Positions 48,001 to 60,742 of a stretch of 64,000 bases of DNA are shown one piece after another. Each line of letters begins with the position of its first letter. The stretch's first letter is position 1. Under the pieces are notes generated by a model. It had not been told where the DNA came from. It saw only the letters and a list, made by a program, of their open reading frames with translations, and did no database searches. This stretch comes from Fomes fomentarius (taxonomy: Eukaryota; Basidiomycota; Agaricomycetes; Polyporales; Polyporaceae). The translations under genes were made by a program, and so were the position numbers. Location: positions 1,302,001 to 1,366,000 of the forward strand of contig JABYQN010000012.1 in NCBI GenBank assembly GCA_022606135.1. Direction: 5' to 3'.

Positions 48001-49051
48001 TGACCTCAGAGGAGAGCAAGGTTCTCTCCGCACTTGTCGAGCCGACGCCGCAGGAAGCCCAGCCCAAGTCGAACATCACACCACAATCGCTCTTCACGAC
48101 AACATCAACAAGTGAACCACCTGCCGCTGAGGACCCGGTGGACAGCCTCGGTATGCCGGACATGAGGGATGTCGCCCAACTTCTGGTCGACCTAAAGCAC
48201 GACCCCCTTGCGATATACAATGCAACACAATCGAACGCTGGTACAGCAGACCAGTCTGCCTCCGACATCGACGTCTCGATGGTGGCGGAGGCATCGTTTT
48301 CAGAACAAGTTGTCGAGAACCTTGTCGGTACGTTCTGCACCTGTTGCCGTTCGCATCGTCTTGCTCATCCAATATAGGCGACCATCTCCCTTTCTACTTC
48401 GCAGAGTATAAGCGCAAGGAGAAGAAGATCAAGGCCCAGACCATTGCACAGGCTTTCATGGACCTGATAGCCGCCGTTTGGAAGCTGGCCACACACGACA
48501 TATACGAGTGTCCTGTCTTTGCCACTGCGACCGATGGACCTACAGCAGTTGTCTACACTGCGTGGGGCATGAGGATTCCGGAGGGTCAATTGAATGTACG
48601 TATCGAGGTGCATGTAGCCAGTGGCAGGCTTCCGGATGTAGTACTGATCATGCACCGATAGCCAAAGAAGGGACCGCCGGTCTATGTCTACATCGCATCT
48701 CAGAGTCCCCCCAAATTCGACATCAGGAAGGTCAATCAGACTATCCAATTTGCGATGTTCCTCCTTCACCTTCGTCACGTGCATGCACAACGAGTTGCTC
48801 GGCGCTTTGAAGCAATACGTATAGAGCTGGCCGAGAAGTTGAAGAAGAACGACCCGGTACTCCAGTGGACGCTCGAACAGCAGCGTGAAGAGTTCAAGCA
48901 GGACCTCGAAACACGCCAGAATGCAGCGCTGGACATGGTAAGAAAGCTCAGGGAGCAGGTGCTAGGACAGCAGGCCGGATCGGCGCAGCAAAGCAGTGGC
49001 ATTCTACTTGGTGCATCTGGACAGGTGTCGTCTCGTTCCCAGTCTTCCTAG
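45074..49051 (+). CDS. Large uncharacterised protein, many exons
   Basis: No family recognised with confidence. The start is MTSFNQPNTIHIHEHEI. The part up to about 46.6 kb has SFLDISLLCVASPTKLYYT and WTVVSADIDCVEVHVAFG, like a mixed alpha/beta region with an acidic insert (45.66-45.88 kb). A helical part follows (SILTSLPFLIDIANAT, LDRWILYRRAQERKAF). Near 48.38 kb HLPFYFAEYKRKEKK, then AFMDLIAAVWKL and CPVFATATDGPTAVV, resemble the ExK strand of PD-(D/E)xK-like domains seen in basidiomycete orphan proteins; this is a weak guess. The C-terminus has a coiled coil (KLKKNDPVLQWTLEQQR) and ends in Gln and Ser. Exon joints are inferred; it could be two genes. Confidence 0.55.
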
Positions 49052-49220
49052 TCTGCGCCGGTTTCGGGGCTAGCACCTCCGCCGGGTGGTTCTCGCCCTT
49101 GAAACTCTCGCCAGCCTTCGGAGATCCTCGCAGGTGTCTCGTTCTCGACGTCGAGCCTAGCTCAGCATCAACTCATACTAGGTAGCCCGCAGACGTACGG
49201 TAGTACTAGGAGGGGTGTAG

Positions 49221-52200
49221 TCATGGCGTTGTTCCCATATTCCCAGACCGCAAGATCAAGTGCCGGCGCACCGATAACGTAGCTTGCACGTATACTCGCG
49301 GACTGTAGTATTGCGAACGGCCCAATGTATCACTGCTGAAGAAGTTTGTTAAATCGAGATTGGCCCGAGTGTCGTCCAACGCCTCGGCATCGATACGAAT
49401 ACTGGCAAAGTCTCGCAACGATGAGAGCCACAGAGGAGCCAGAGCAGATCGGTATGGCATTACTACATCCACCAGATAGCATTGGGGCTGAGTTCTGCGG
49501 AATCGCCAAGCCTCAACATGCCGGAGCCTGACAATAGATACCGGTGATCCTGAGCTATGAACAGCGGCAACGTCCTTGATACCTTTGGACTGCTCAAGAG
49601 CAGATGACAGCAGCTTCAAGATGCGGCCCATCCGACTAACGTCCTTCACCATGCAACATGCCACAGCCCACGAAGATAGCACAAGTGCCAATTGCCGCTG
49701 CAAGGATCTCTGGAGTGGAGTTAGACGAGAAGGCGGGCGTGAGCGCAGCGGTGATCGGCGCTTGGAGTTGCTCAAAAAGCAATGTCTCCTCATAGTCAGG
49801 GTCGGGGAGCTTCGGATCTAGATGACAACGATGGTAAGTCATGAACAAGACATGGAACAATTGGAAGCATATCAGACCTCAATGACATCAGTCAATACTG
49901 TCAAGCCCGCCCGACGAATCTCGGTGACGTGCGCGGCCGAGGTTGTGATGTGAACGCGATCTTGATTAAGTCAGGGACACGAGAAACAAGCAAGCCTAGA
50001 ACAGGTATGCCCTGACTGCGTGCAAACGCGATATTCAGGTGTTCCCTCCTCCCAGAGCGACCCACGGCAGTGCCTGCAGCGCGAACAGTTGCGTCCTCCA
50101 CCGCGACGTCTGCCGACCCGTAGACGAACCGGTTCCAACGCTCAGCGACTACCCTTCATCGTCCGCCGTTGCAGCATCCGCAGCTTGCTGGGATGCAGTC
50201 GTCCTGGACCTGATGCGCTGGCAGAGATCGATCCATGTGGATGGGTTGTAGATGACGGTCTGTTGGAGCCAACTCGCAATGACGTTCCGAACGCCATCCA
50301 CGGAGGAGTCGTCGTCAAGCATGGCGAAGAGCTCCTCGACGAGCTGATCGCCTCCGAGCTTAGACATGCTCAGTGCATCCCGCTGCACCAGCTGATAGAG
50401 TGCATTGATCGATGCGAGCTTCAGCGGTCGGCGCGAGGTAGAGAGATATCCTCGGAAGCGCGTCACCAGCTCTGGGACGTTAACATGGTCCGGCGCGAAC
50501 ATGAGGAAGTGCTGGATGCACTTGATCGCTTCCACACAGCTACCATCCTCTTCCTCGTCTATGAACTGGTGCACCAGGTCCAGCACGAGCGACCGGGTGC
50601 GCGCCGACTCCTGGATGTCTGGCCCAAGGACCGTGATGACTGCGTCGATGTTCTGGCACACAACCTGGTATGCAGGGAGGTCGCCGCTGATGTTGACATA
50701 ATTTAGCGAGCCTCCCTCGGGCTCGTGTGACTCCATCATGTACACCTTAAAGAGCAGTCCGAGTGTGCTCGACACGAACGGCGCATACGCCAGACTGGCA
50801 GCGTCAATGACCCGAGCGAGCGCACTAAGAGCCCAGAAGTGCACAACCGGATGGGGGTCGTTGATGAGTGACATCAAGACATGAACCGTCGTCTTCAGTA
50901 GCGGACCAGCAGCCAGGCCTCCAACATAAGAATGTATGGCTCCGAACGCCAATGCACACCCGGCCCGCCCATGCGGGTCGCGATTGCTGACGACTTGGTC
51001 CACGAGCGTCTTGACCTGACTGGTCAGGAAATTTGTCCCAGCGACACTTGCGAGTCGTCCAACAGCTTCGCTGCTTGCCTTGCGAAGGAGAGGATCTCCG
51101 TCCACCAGCACCTCCTTCAGGAAGGTCGACAGGGGCGACGCGACCTGGGTATTCCCGAACACATGGCGTGCGCTGGTTGACGTGGCCTGGCGCAACGCTA
51201 GGACAATGGCAAATGTCGTGTTTACCAGGGCCGCCGCCTTCCGTCCGGTATTCTTCTCCAGCCTCTGGGAGCCCGAGGAACCCAATAGTTGTGTGATCGC
51301 CCGCGTCGCTTGAGTCACATCCTGCAGCGGAAGCAATTGGGAGAAGAGCTGGATGGCAGCGTTAACAGCGGTAGTAGCAGCCGGTGGTGGCTCGGGGGTC
51401 CGACGACTCGTGTCTGAAACACTCGATTGGCACAAACAGAGTGTGTCGTGTTCTAGGGACGCGATGATTGGCTTCTGACACTGCAGCAAAATCAGCAAAT
51501 AGGCAAGTTTACTATCAATAGCACGTACCATCTCGTCAACAGACCTCTCAATGCTGTCTCGATTTAGCCACTCGTGCGGGCTTTCGTCTACTTGAAGACT
51601 AGTCAAGCCATATGCGTATCCATCAACACTCTGCCAGATCGACGTGAACGCGCCAGAAGACGAGGCGATCGCCGCTTGCACGGAAGATCCGGTGTACCCA
51701 TCCGGACTGGAGAAGAGGGTGATAACCGACTGCAACAACGAGCTCTGAATGGACTCCGTGACACCACCGAAGCCCAACAAAGAGAAGCACTGAGATATGC
51801 GCGCACGTAAAAGAACCTCGCGCCCGTCGATATTGAGCCCCTTCGATTCAACCATCAGCTCCTCCTGATTAAGAGAGGCGCGGTTTGTGAGGTATGTGTT
51901 TGCAAACGCGAGGCCGTTGCTGAGCATCGACGAGATACGCCTAGTGACGTCGGCCGTTACCAGCGTCGGCGAGTTATGCTTGAGGAAACAGTGGACCGCG
52001 CTAACCGTGCTCTCGCGCACATGCAGCAAGAATTCCCATTCTGCGATACTCCTCCCCGCTGCGCCGTCCTTTGTGGTGGGCTTTGGCAACGCATACCGCC
52101 AAAGAACGAGGAGTTGTGGCAGATGGGGCCGGACATAATTGGGGCCGAGGGTCATTAGCGAAGCAATGCACGTCCACGCAATCTCGATCTCGACCCGCGC

Positions 52201-52790
52201 GATCTTGACGTCGTGCTCCCCAGCCCGCTTGAGTATTTGCACGCATATGTCATACACCTTGGCACTGATGTCGTGCGAGACATAGAGGGGACGGTCCGGG
52301 ATGACGGCGAGTAGGGTTGACAGGCCATACGCTTGCCCGAGCGCGCGTAAGTGGATGTCAGAGGGAGCTGCAGGGGTAGTCAGGGAGGAAATATCGCGTT
52401 GCAGCTTCTCAACGACACTGAGCAAGACCTTCGGGAGACGGAGTGGAGTGGAGAAACAGAAGCATCGCAGTGTCCATGCAGTGTTCACTCGAACACTATG
52501 GCTGGGATGGGAGAGAAGATTCAGGAGTGGATCCAACAATGCATCCTGGAAATTGTGAGTCGTGGTACAATGCTGATCAGCGATTTGACTTACCTGGACA
52601 GGCCCGGGGGCATTTCCAAGCTGCTGCACAAGCCCACTCACCTCCCTTAGACTCAGACTCAGAGCGCCGGCAAGCACAGTGGTTTTGGCGCCGACAAAGC
52701 TGGCCAACGCTTGATAATGACATACTTACACTTACATGTGTCGGCCTGATAAAGCACGGGCGCCAAGCGAGCCAACTCCTTTGATAGCAT
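49221..52790 (-). CDS. Laa1/HEATR5-like HEAT-repeat protein (AP-1 accessory), apparently shortened
   Basis: The main exon encodes HEAT repeats typical of Laa1/HEATR5: GAKTTVLAGALSLSLREVS, LLNLLSHPSHSVRVNTAWT, then LHVRESTVSAVHCFLK, GSLNYVNISGDLPAYQVV, VITVLGPDIQESARTRSLV, and AIKCIQHFLMFAPDHV. Smaller 3' exons read EHLNIAFARSQG, DLIKIAFTS, VTEIRRAGLTVLTDVI, PDYEETLLFEQLQAPITAAL and ending RSGNMGTTP. Laa1 helps AP-1 clathrin coats at the trans-Golgi and endosomes. Family members are about 2,000 residues; this copy gives only about 1,050, with roughly the first 150-250 and last 300 residues not found. The start at 52790 (MLSKELARLAPVLYQAD) is tentative. Confidence 0.75.
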
Positions 52791-52879
52791 CCACTCCTCT
52801 GCATCCTCTCCTGAGCTCGTCCTGAGACCGACTATCACTAGACCATAAAACGGCTAACCGCTGTTTTGTTTGTCGATCG

Positions 52880-53872
52880 ACATGACCCCAGGCTCTCCTA
52901 CGTCGTTTGAACCTGCTACTCCCACTCGGATCGGAGCTGGGAGCTTTGCCTCTGTCTTTTCCATGTTCGTGGTCAACCATTCGTCTACAAAGTTATTCAC
53001 CACTCGCCACGCGCAGATGAGCTCCGTGCCGAGTTCTCTGCTATTCATTCCCTCTTCCAGCTCAGCTCAGGCTGCAACTCCACATCAATATTCGCCATTC
53101 CCCGGCCCTTCGCGTACCACAATCCAGACACCGGCGAACTATTCAACTCCCTCCTCCGAGCGGCAGGATGCGAGACCCCCGCCCATGGGTCAGCCAACAC
53201 ATCTTCCGCCCCTTCACATCCCCCACATATATCATGGATCGCGCGCATGCCTTACCCGATGTATTTGCTTATGTCGTCCGTGACCGGTTCTACCCCGCCG
53301 CTGCCATCGTGCAGGGCGTAGAAAGTCCTCTGATGTGTCGCCTTTACTTTGGCAAGGTCATTCGCCCTTCGAAATTCGTCAATTCGATCAATTTCCCCCT
53401 TGATGTCCACCGTTATACGACCCTCCTTGATTGTTGCGAGCCAGGTTCACTTTTCACGGCAAAGGAGGTCGCCGCTGGCATGGGTGAGATGCTTGCGCAC
53501 ATACATTGGTTGGGCGGATTCGATGGGCGCGACATCGAGTTTGTCCTAGCGGGGTCCGGTTATCTGGGAACAGTCCAATATTATGTGATTGACTTCAACC
53601 AGGTATTCAATGCCCCTCTCCATCCTGTTGTATCACTGAGGATGCTTCGCCACCGGATGCAGATGCGCCCCTTCTCGGCAGGTGAAGGCGACATCCAGGG
53701 CCTTGTCGATTCGTTTTTCTGCAACGACCCTTATTATCCCACGCCCAACCTCAGCGACCAGCTTTACCAATAATTCCGCGGTGCATATCTCACTGCATGT
53801 ACTGAAGAGTACCGCCCCCGAGCTCACGAATTTCTTGCGGCCATCGAGGGCCACCAGACGTCGATGACGTGA
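52880..53872 (+). pseudogene. DUF3669-family gene, frameshifted and with a premature stop
   Basis: DUF3669 proteins are a large fungal family with a kinase-like fold of unknown role. The start reads TPTRIGAGSFASVF. The frame then shifts to one reading HVRGQPFVYKVIHHS, DELRAEFSAIHSLFQL and RPFAYHNPDTGELF. Near 53.2 kb it shifts again to TYIMDRAHALP, then CRLYFGKVIRPSKFVN, MGEMLAHIHWLGGFDGRD and FFCNDPYYPTPN. A TAA at 53771 cuts off a family-like tail (FRGAYLTACTEEY) that stays in frame to 53872. Three lesions make a working product unlikely, unless unusual introns are used. It begins only about 90 bp from the tentative start of the shortened Laa1-like gene. Confidence 0.75.
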
Positions 53873-54127
53873 AGTATCGCGAAGGTTAACTCCAGAGTCA
53901 TCTGTAGGCTCTCGGACATTCGGCGTGCACGAGTAGGGTACCTCAATAGTGCTGAGCAATATCTTACATGTAGTCTCACAGGTATGGCTCATTGCAGCGC
54001 ATCAAAGCAGGCTCACGTTCCATTCGATACATCTGTCAGACACCCGCGGTAGCAGTCCAAGATATTTATGTGCCGTTCATTGATATGATCGGCGGCCTAA
54101 AACCTTCCTTTCAAGAAAAGCGCAATA
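53873..54127. other. Short intergenic region, no gene seen
   Basis: 3' flank of both the DUF3669 copy and the SnoaL-like gene. Confidence 0.5.
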
Positions 54128-54836
54128 CTATGCCCGATTTTCCGCATATACCCGCTCGAGCAGGGCCGTATTCAGGTATTCGCGGATCTCAGTGATCCTA
54201 CCCGTGGGCGAGAAAAACAGGATGAAACAATACCTGGAACAGATGTTAACCATCACGTCATGGAGAGGGTACCACCACAACGTCCGGGGCAATCCCGCTA
54301 CTTCAACCGCACCAGAATACAGGACAGTACACTTACTTATTGTCATATGGCTGACCTTTCTTTGTCGTCGCGCTGCCCGCCGTTTCGGCGATGGCGACAT
54401 TGCCGGCAATCTGGAGCGAGTGTAGAGTCAGACGACGGTCTCGTGAAGCCAGCTGGGCCAGCAGTGTTTAGGCAGACAGCCGACTCACGAATACCGAAGT
54501 GACCCGTATACCAATGGGGGACGCCAGACATGCGATCAGTGGGTCGCGGACCTTGCTTTCCCACTCTGCAAGATTCTACGGACATGACTGCGCTCAGCAC
54601 AGCGGATCCAGCAGTACAGGCACTTCATATTGTCCACTTACAAACACGCCTTCTGCTTTTACCCCTGTGATGCATTCACCATCAGCGTCCGTGATGACCC
54701 AGCGGAGATTGGGCTCTAATGCTCGGAAGAAGGGGCTGCTGGGGAAGAACGCAGTGGTGGAGATCGTGCCGGGTGTCTCAACGCCGGGCTCCAGGAGCGA
54801 GCGGACGTAGGTCTCGGTGAGGGTGAAGGAAGACAT
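54128..54836 (-). CDS. SnoaL/NTF2-like fold protein
   Basis: Starts MSSFTLTETYVRSLLEPG. WVITDADGECITGVKAEG leads to a central region across two introns. The C-terminal part has IAGNVAIAETAGSATTK, GQPYDNK and, in the last exon, FSPTGRITEIREYLNTALLE. The REYxDTALL end is typical of SnoaL-like (ketosteroid-isomerase-type) small enzymes. Function is unknown; relatives act as isomerases, cyclases or ligand-binding proteins. Stop at 54128 after YAENRA. Two introns, at about 54.24-54.34 kb and 54.54-54.59 kb, are inferred. Confidence 0.6.
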
Positions 54837-55841
54837 GGATGAACGACTGATGAATGATGGGTTGAAGGGGCGTTCGTCCGTGGGAGAGCATACGACCGCC
54901 TCATATACACCGACTGCTACACCAATTCAATTCATTACAAATCCTACGGACCGCAAGCGCAAGAGCGGCGGCCTGGATGGTAAATGATGATTTGTCGTCG
55001 TCAACACTTAGGTAATAGTAATCGTTATGCCGCTGCTGGATGAACTACTCGTGTTAGTAACAAGCATGGATGAATCAGCAACCCTCGGGCCCGAAGGCAA
55101 CACAGCCGGCCTCGTTCTTGTGGCCTCATACCAGAGCTGGAATGCTTTGATCCGAACCTAGTAGTTCTCGTCGAGATAAATCGGCTGAAACACTAGTCAT
55201 AGCTCAGCCGACATATAGTCTCCCCTAGTAATAGGCAGAAGATGGGGGCGGACCTACTGACGGGCTGGACAGACGGTCCTTCGACGTCGACGTAGTGAAC
55301 TTACTTGACGTGCAAAATATGGAGAATCATGCCGTGTCTGGCTCGAAGTTTCGCCCGACCCAACTAGGGTCACGATGGAGTCTGCTAGTTGCAGGCAATT
55401 GCCAGCGGATTACAGACGCCGCAAGATTCGCCCAAGCACATCGAGATCTGTCGTGGTCCCGGACGAACGAACATTGTAATGAGATGAAATCGTTCGCCAT
55501 TAATCAGCGACGGGAGACCTACCCAACCAACTATCGCTGCTGGTCAGTCTAAATTGGTTGACCGCGTCGCGCGTTTGCGGTCCGCTTCTTCTGATTACTA
55601 TCTCTTAACAAGCTTCGACTGCGGTACTCGTGCACGTGGTGAAAACCGCGGCTACCGCAGGTGTCTGCGTAACGCAGCCTGAGCGGGGGAACGCACGCCT
55701 TCTCCATGTTTCCGCTCGGAAATGAGAGCGTCCTACTGCCTGAAAGCGATGCATTGACAGCAGCCTATCACACCTGGTCAGTAAGACCATGCACTAGAAG
55801 TACATGACAGCTTCGGCACGGAGCACATCTTCCAGACGGAA
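54837..55841. other. Intergenic, no gene recognised
   Basis: Upstream of the SnoaL-like gene and 3' flank of LSM7. Short frames only. Confidence 0.5.
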
Positions 55842-56457
55842 TCACTCCTGCGCTACGAAAGGGTTCGCGATTTCCTCATAGCCATCAACGGGGCTGAGCA
55901 GAGTGATCGTGGGACCACGGAGTACCACGAGCCCGAGATTGCGAGTTGTCGATTGACCCTCGGGGACTAGTGATGGTATGCAGATACATGAGCGCCCACG
56001 TACAGTGATGTTACGTCTTGTTATGGGCACTTACCGACTTGCAAGTTCTCTTGTACTTCATCAAGCACGAGGTTGAGGAGCTGGTCGAACCCTTTGAGCA
56101 CCCCGGTCACTGACGCAAGCCCATCAGCGCCTGGTCGAAACATGGCAGAGAGCAACATCGCCTGACCTTCGCGTCCGCCAGTGAATTTGACTCGGATGCG
56201 CTCGTTCACGTATTTGGCCAGGTCAAGGATAGCCTCACGCTTGGGCTTGTCCATGGTTGGCTGGGGTCTGCCATGAGGACGAGTGGTTAGGTTGATCAAC
56301 GGGGAAGACGATTGGGACATACGGGCCATTCCTACCGCCTCGTGTCGCGGGGGCGCCACCTCCCCTAAAGCCTCCTCTGCTACCACCACGACCCTTCAGC
56401 ACTCGAGGTCATTGGTGAACGATGTTTGAGGAAGGGTAGACATACTCTGTCGGCCAT
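55842..56457 (-). CDS. LSM7: U6 snRNA-associated Sm-like protein LSm7
   Basis: Member of the Lsm1-7 (mRNA decapping, cytoplasm) and Lsm2-8 (U6 snRNA, nucleus) rings. Exon 1 starts MADR; after a short intron an RGG-type stretch reads GRGGSRGGFRGGGAPATRG. Then QPTMDKPKREAILDLAKYV and RIRVKFTGGRE, a short intron, and VTGVLKGFDQLLNLVLDE (Sm1). The last exon carries Sm2: LGLVVLRGPTITLLSPVDG and the end EEIANPFVAQE. All Sm motifs are intact. Head to head with importin beta. Confidence 0.9.
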
Positions 56458-56772
56458 TCGTTAGATTTTGTCTGGGTTCACGTGGGTTGCCCGTGGATGC
56501 TCGCTGTGGCCAACGAAGTCGAGAAAGGCGAAGCAGCGTGTGCGTGATGAAAGAACAAGATAAGAACAAAAGAGAGGCAGACGGAAAGGTATGTGAGTGG
56601 TCGTAGACGTCGGATAGAAAGAGACGCCAGAGCTCGAGGTCGGTTGTTCCCTTGACCCAGCCCTCGACCGCCACTCCCGTCTTTTTCTTTGCTCAACAAC
56701 CACCACTGCCTCCAACGGCCACGACTGCTCGTCTCTTCTCCCAAACCATCTTCGGTCTTTTCAGTCACGACC
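56458..56772. promoter_or_regulatory. Shared upstream region of LSM7 and importin beta
   Basis: 315 bp between divergent starts. CT-rich stretches occur near 56.53-56.60 kb. No specific site recognised. Confidence 0.35.
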
Positions 56773-59700
56773 ATGAACGCAACTGAGCTCCTCGCAAACA
56801 CACTCTCCCCCGGTATGTCCCTTTTCAGCCTGCACCGCCGGCAGACCAAGCTGCAGATGGCGCGTCCTTTCCGTGCAATCCAACTCAATTTCATTTCTCT
56901 TCGTCTTTCCAGACGCACATACGCGTGAAGATGCGACCCAAAAGCTCGAGAACGCATCTCGGGAGAACTTCGTGAGTACCCCTCATCTCCCGCTGACCAG
57001 GCGGTGGACGCTCATCATGCACGCCCACCCAGCCTGCGTATGCAGTGATGCTCTCTACGGAGCTTGTCAACGAAGCATCGCCAGTCCACGTTCGTAACGC
57101 CGCTGGTCTTGCCCTCAAGAACACTTTACAAGCACGAGTACGTTGACTGTCTGATCTGTCTCCTGTACGCGCCACAATGAGCGATCCTCTTTGTTTCTAG
57201 GAAATCGCGCGGCAAACGGACTACGCCAACCGTTGGCTTGCCCTGGACGATGGCGCGAAGAACAAGGTTAAGCAGGATGCCCTCATGGCTCTTGCATCTC
57301 CCACAGGCAAGGTCGGCACCGTCGCTGCGCAGGTCGTCTCCGCCATCGCGTCGGTCGAGTTGCCGAACGGACAATGGATGGATGTCATTGGTATCTTGTT
57401 GGGTTTCGTGAGTGATGCAGCAAATGTGAGCCTCAGGGTGGCTACTCTCCAAACGATCGGCTTCATCTGCGAGTCACTACAAAGCGTGCGTCGTTATATC
57501 AGCCTGGTTGATATGTTCATGCCCTGATATTCAACCACAGAAACCGGAAATTTTATCGATGCGTTCGAACGAGATCTTGACTGCTGTCATTCACGGTGCA
57601 CGAAAGGAAGAGCCTTCGCAGGAGGTCCAACTTGCCGCAATCCGTGCATTGTTGAACTCGCTCGAGTTCGTCCGAGATAATTTTGACCGCGAGGTATGAT
57701 CATCGAGATATCTGACTTGTGGATATCGTTGACTGACGTCCATGATCAGGGCGAGAGAAATTACATCATGCAGGTGGTCTGTGAGGCAACTCAAAACCCG
57801 GTTACAGAGGTACAGGTCGGGGCGTTTGAGTGTCTGGTCAAGATCATGTCTCTCTACTACGACAAGATGGGCTACTACATGGAGCGCGCTCTCTTTGGGG
57901 TAAGTGGGGCTAGATTTCAGAGCTATCGTGATGACTGACAGGATGGTGTAGCTTACCGTGATGGGCATGAAACACAGTGAGGAGAAGATCGCGCTTCAGG
58001 CGATTGAGTTCTGGTCTACAGTGTGTGAGCTCGAGGCAGATCTGGCCTGGGAGGCGTCTGAGGTGAGCCTACCTCTGCTTTAAGATAGTGTTACCCCTCA
58101 CGAGCATCACGCATAGGCAAATGAGTATGGCGAGGTGCCTGAGAACGAGAGCAAGTACTTCGCCAAGGTGGCGCTCCCGGAGATCGTCCCTGTGCTGCTT
58201 GACCTCCTCACGCATCAAGAGGAAGATGCTGACGAGGATGAGTGGAACGTCGCCATGGCTGCCGCGACATGTTTGACCCTCCTTGCGAGCGCCGTTCAAG
58301 ATACGATCGTGGCTGCTGTTATTCCGTTCATCGAGGCAAACATCCGCTCGTCCGACTGGCACTTCCGGGAGGCGGCTGTGATGACCTTCGGTTCGATCCT
58401 CGACGGTCCTGATCCCACCGTGCTCACACCGCTAGTTAACCAGGCGCTACCGATACTCATCGACATGATGGGCGACCAGAACCTCCACGTCAAGGATACC
58501 GTGGCATGGACTCTGGGCCGTATTTGTGACCTTCTGATCTCGACGATTCAGCCCGATGTTCACCTGCATCCGCTTATTTCTGCGCTCGTTGCGGGTCTTC
58601 AGGATAACACTCGCATCGCCGGTAACTGCTGCTGGGCGCTCATGAATCTTGCTGACCAGCTGGGCTTCATTGAGGGCGAGGACCCCGAGACTTTCGTCAA
58701 CCCGAGCCCGCTGTCGCCGTACTACGACGGTGTTGTTCAGGCATTACTGCGCGTTACCGAGACGTAAGTGTCATCAGTACACCGCGGTACCTCTGCGCCC
58801 GTATTGACGTTCATTTAGTGCTACCAACGATTCCCAGCACAGAACTGCAGCATACGAGGCGATCACCTCATTTGTTACTCACTCGACTGCCGACACGATC
58901 TCTGTCGTACAGAACATCGCCGTGACTATTCTTCTGCGAATGGAGCAATTGCTTGCTATGCAGGTTAGCAGCACGTCTTGCTTGTGAGGTCTTCGAGTGC
59001 TTCTTAACATCGGAATGTAGAACCAAATCGTCGGTGTTGATGACCGCAACAACTGGAACGACCTTATGACTAACTTCTGTGGTGTGATCACTGTAGGTCC
59101 CTAATCATTTGTGCTTTCATCTTGTCATTGACGTCAATGTACTACAGAGTGTCATCAGGAAGCTCGGCGAGGGTATCCAGCCCTTGGCGGACCGAATCAT
59201 GACCCTCCTTCTCCAGCTCATCAACGCGGCGGGAAAGACATCCACTCTTGTGGAAGATGCCTTCCTCGTCGTCGGTGCTCTTTCTGCCGCTCTTGAGCAG
59301 CGTTTCGCGCCATACATCCCCGCATTCCTTCCTCATCTCTACCCCGCGCTGAAGGCCCACGAAGATACGCAATTGTGCACTGTTGCCGTTGGTATCATCG
59401 GCGATATTTCGCGTGCTCTGGGCGACCAGACAGCTCAGTACTCTAGCGCGTTCATGAGTGTTCTGCTCGAGAACCTTCAAAGCGATGTTCTCAACCGTAA
59501 CGTCAAGATTTCCATCTTGTCTTGCTTTGGTGATCTCGCAATGGCAATCGGCCCTGAGTTCGAGCCATACCTGAACGCAACAATGGCCGTGCTCAGGCAA
59601 GCCGGCGCTTTACAACCGAACCCTGTAAGTCATCTTGTCACGTGGTGCTTTATCATGCCTCTTATCTTCTCTTTCGGTAGCTGGATATCGACCTCGTTGA

Positions 59701-60097
59701 GTACGTTGGCCTCCTCCGCGAAGGTATCCTGGAAGCGTACACCGGTACTGTGTCTGGTTTTAAGAACACGCCGAAGGTCGAGGTTCTCCTGCCCCATGTG
59801 CCTGCCATCCTTGAGCTCGTACAAAGGTGCCTGTTGGACTCCGAGAAGACCGAGACGACCATCAAGCTTGCTGTCGGTTTGATCGGTGATCTTGCGGATG
59901 CTTTCCCTAACGGCCAAATCAAGCAGCTCCTGCTTGCGGACTGGATCGCGAACGAGCTCCGCGTGAAGGGACGTCTGCCGCCAGAAACCAAGAGGACGCT
60001 CAAGTGGGCGCGCGAGGTGTGTTATGTCTTGCGTGTCCTTCCTTATGTACAGTGCTGATACTCTCGATCGCAGATGGTTAAGCGCGCCACAGCGTGA
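56773..60097 (+). CDS. KAP95: Importin beta-1 (karyopherin Kap95)
   Basis: Carries cargo bound to importin alpha through nuclear pores; binds Ran-GTP. The first exons read [33 protein letters not shown] and then [14 protein letters not shown], the N-terminal importin HEAT repeats. Later repeats are intact: [66 protein letters not shown], and the acidic loop [15 protein letters not shown] that takes part in Ran binding. The end reads [21 protein letters not shown]. At least ten short introns; length about 860 residues, as for yeast Kap95. Nothing abnormal seen. Confidence 0.95.
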
Positions 60098-60742
60098 ACG
60101 GTGAAGTTTTTCCCTCCTCACATCGAGTCCGTCATCGCATCGCATCTTGTGATTCGTTCCCATTTCCTACTCGTCATTTTACAGCTCTACATTCCCGTAT
60201 GTCTACGTCTACGCCTACTTCTACTCACTCAAGTATCGCACCCAGCAATATCTTCGCCCTCTGAAGGAGGACACATCGCATCTCACGCCCGTAATGATCC
60301 ACCACATGCCGCATGCCGCATATGTAGTAGAAGCCGTCGTCACAGCCCGCCGCACTCACTCACGCTTTCCCCGTCCATAGGACCATATTTCGAGTATATC
60401 TCTACCTCCTGTCGCCCAGTACTCTCGAGTCTCAGCTTGTTACCTATATCGTATCCTTGATCTCTGTCGCTGTCGGCGCGCACACTTGTATCCCTGGGTC
60501 CTCTCCTCTTGATGATGAATAAGAAATCTCATTCCTCTCTCGAAATGTGTTGCTGTAATTTCGTAGGGTCCCGCCGCTTGTGCTGTTCTGGTTACGCTCG
60601 ATTGTTCAAATGTCGAAGATGTTCGACATGAGTCATGGTGAGTCGAGTAGATGAGCGCTCGACGCAGATCGCCGTCGTATTCTGCATCTTGCCTCCACCT
60701 CCTAATTCCCTCTCTTCGACCCATCCCCACTGAGAATTCAAC
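60098..60742. other. Intergenic between importin beta and the eIF2-gamma copy
   Basis: 3' flank of KAP95 and upstream region of the next gene. No gene seen. Confidence 0.6.

Noticed and set aside
52301..52784. Plus-strand frames opposite the Laa1-like gene
   Set aside because: Antisense shadows; the minus strand has HEAT-repeat similarity throughout.
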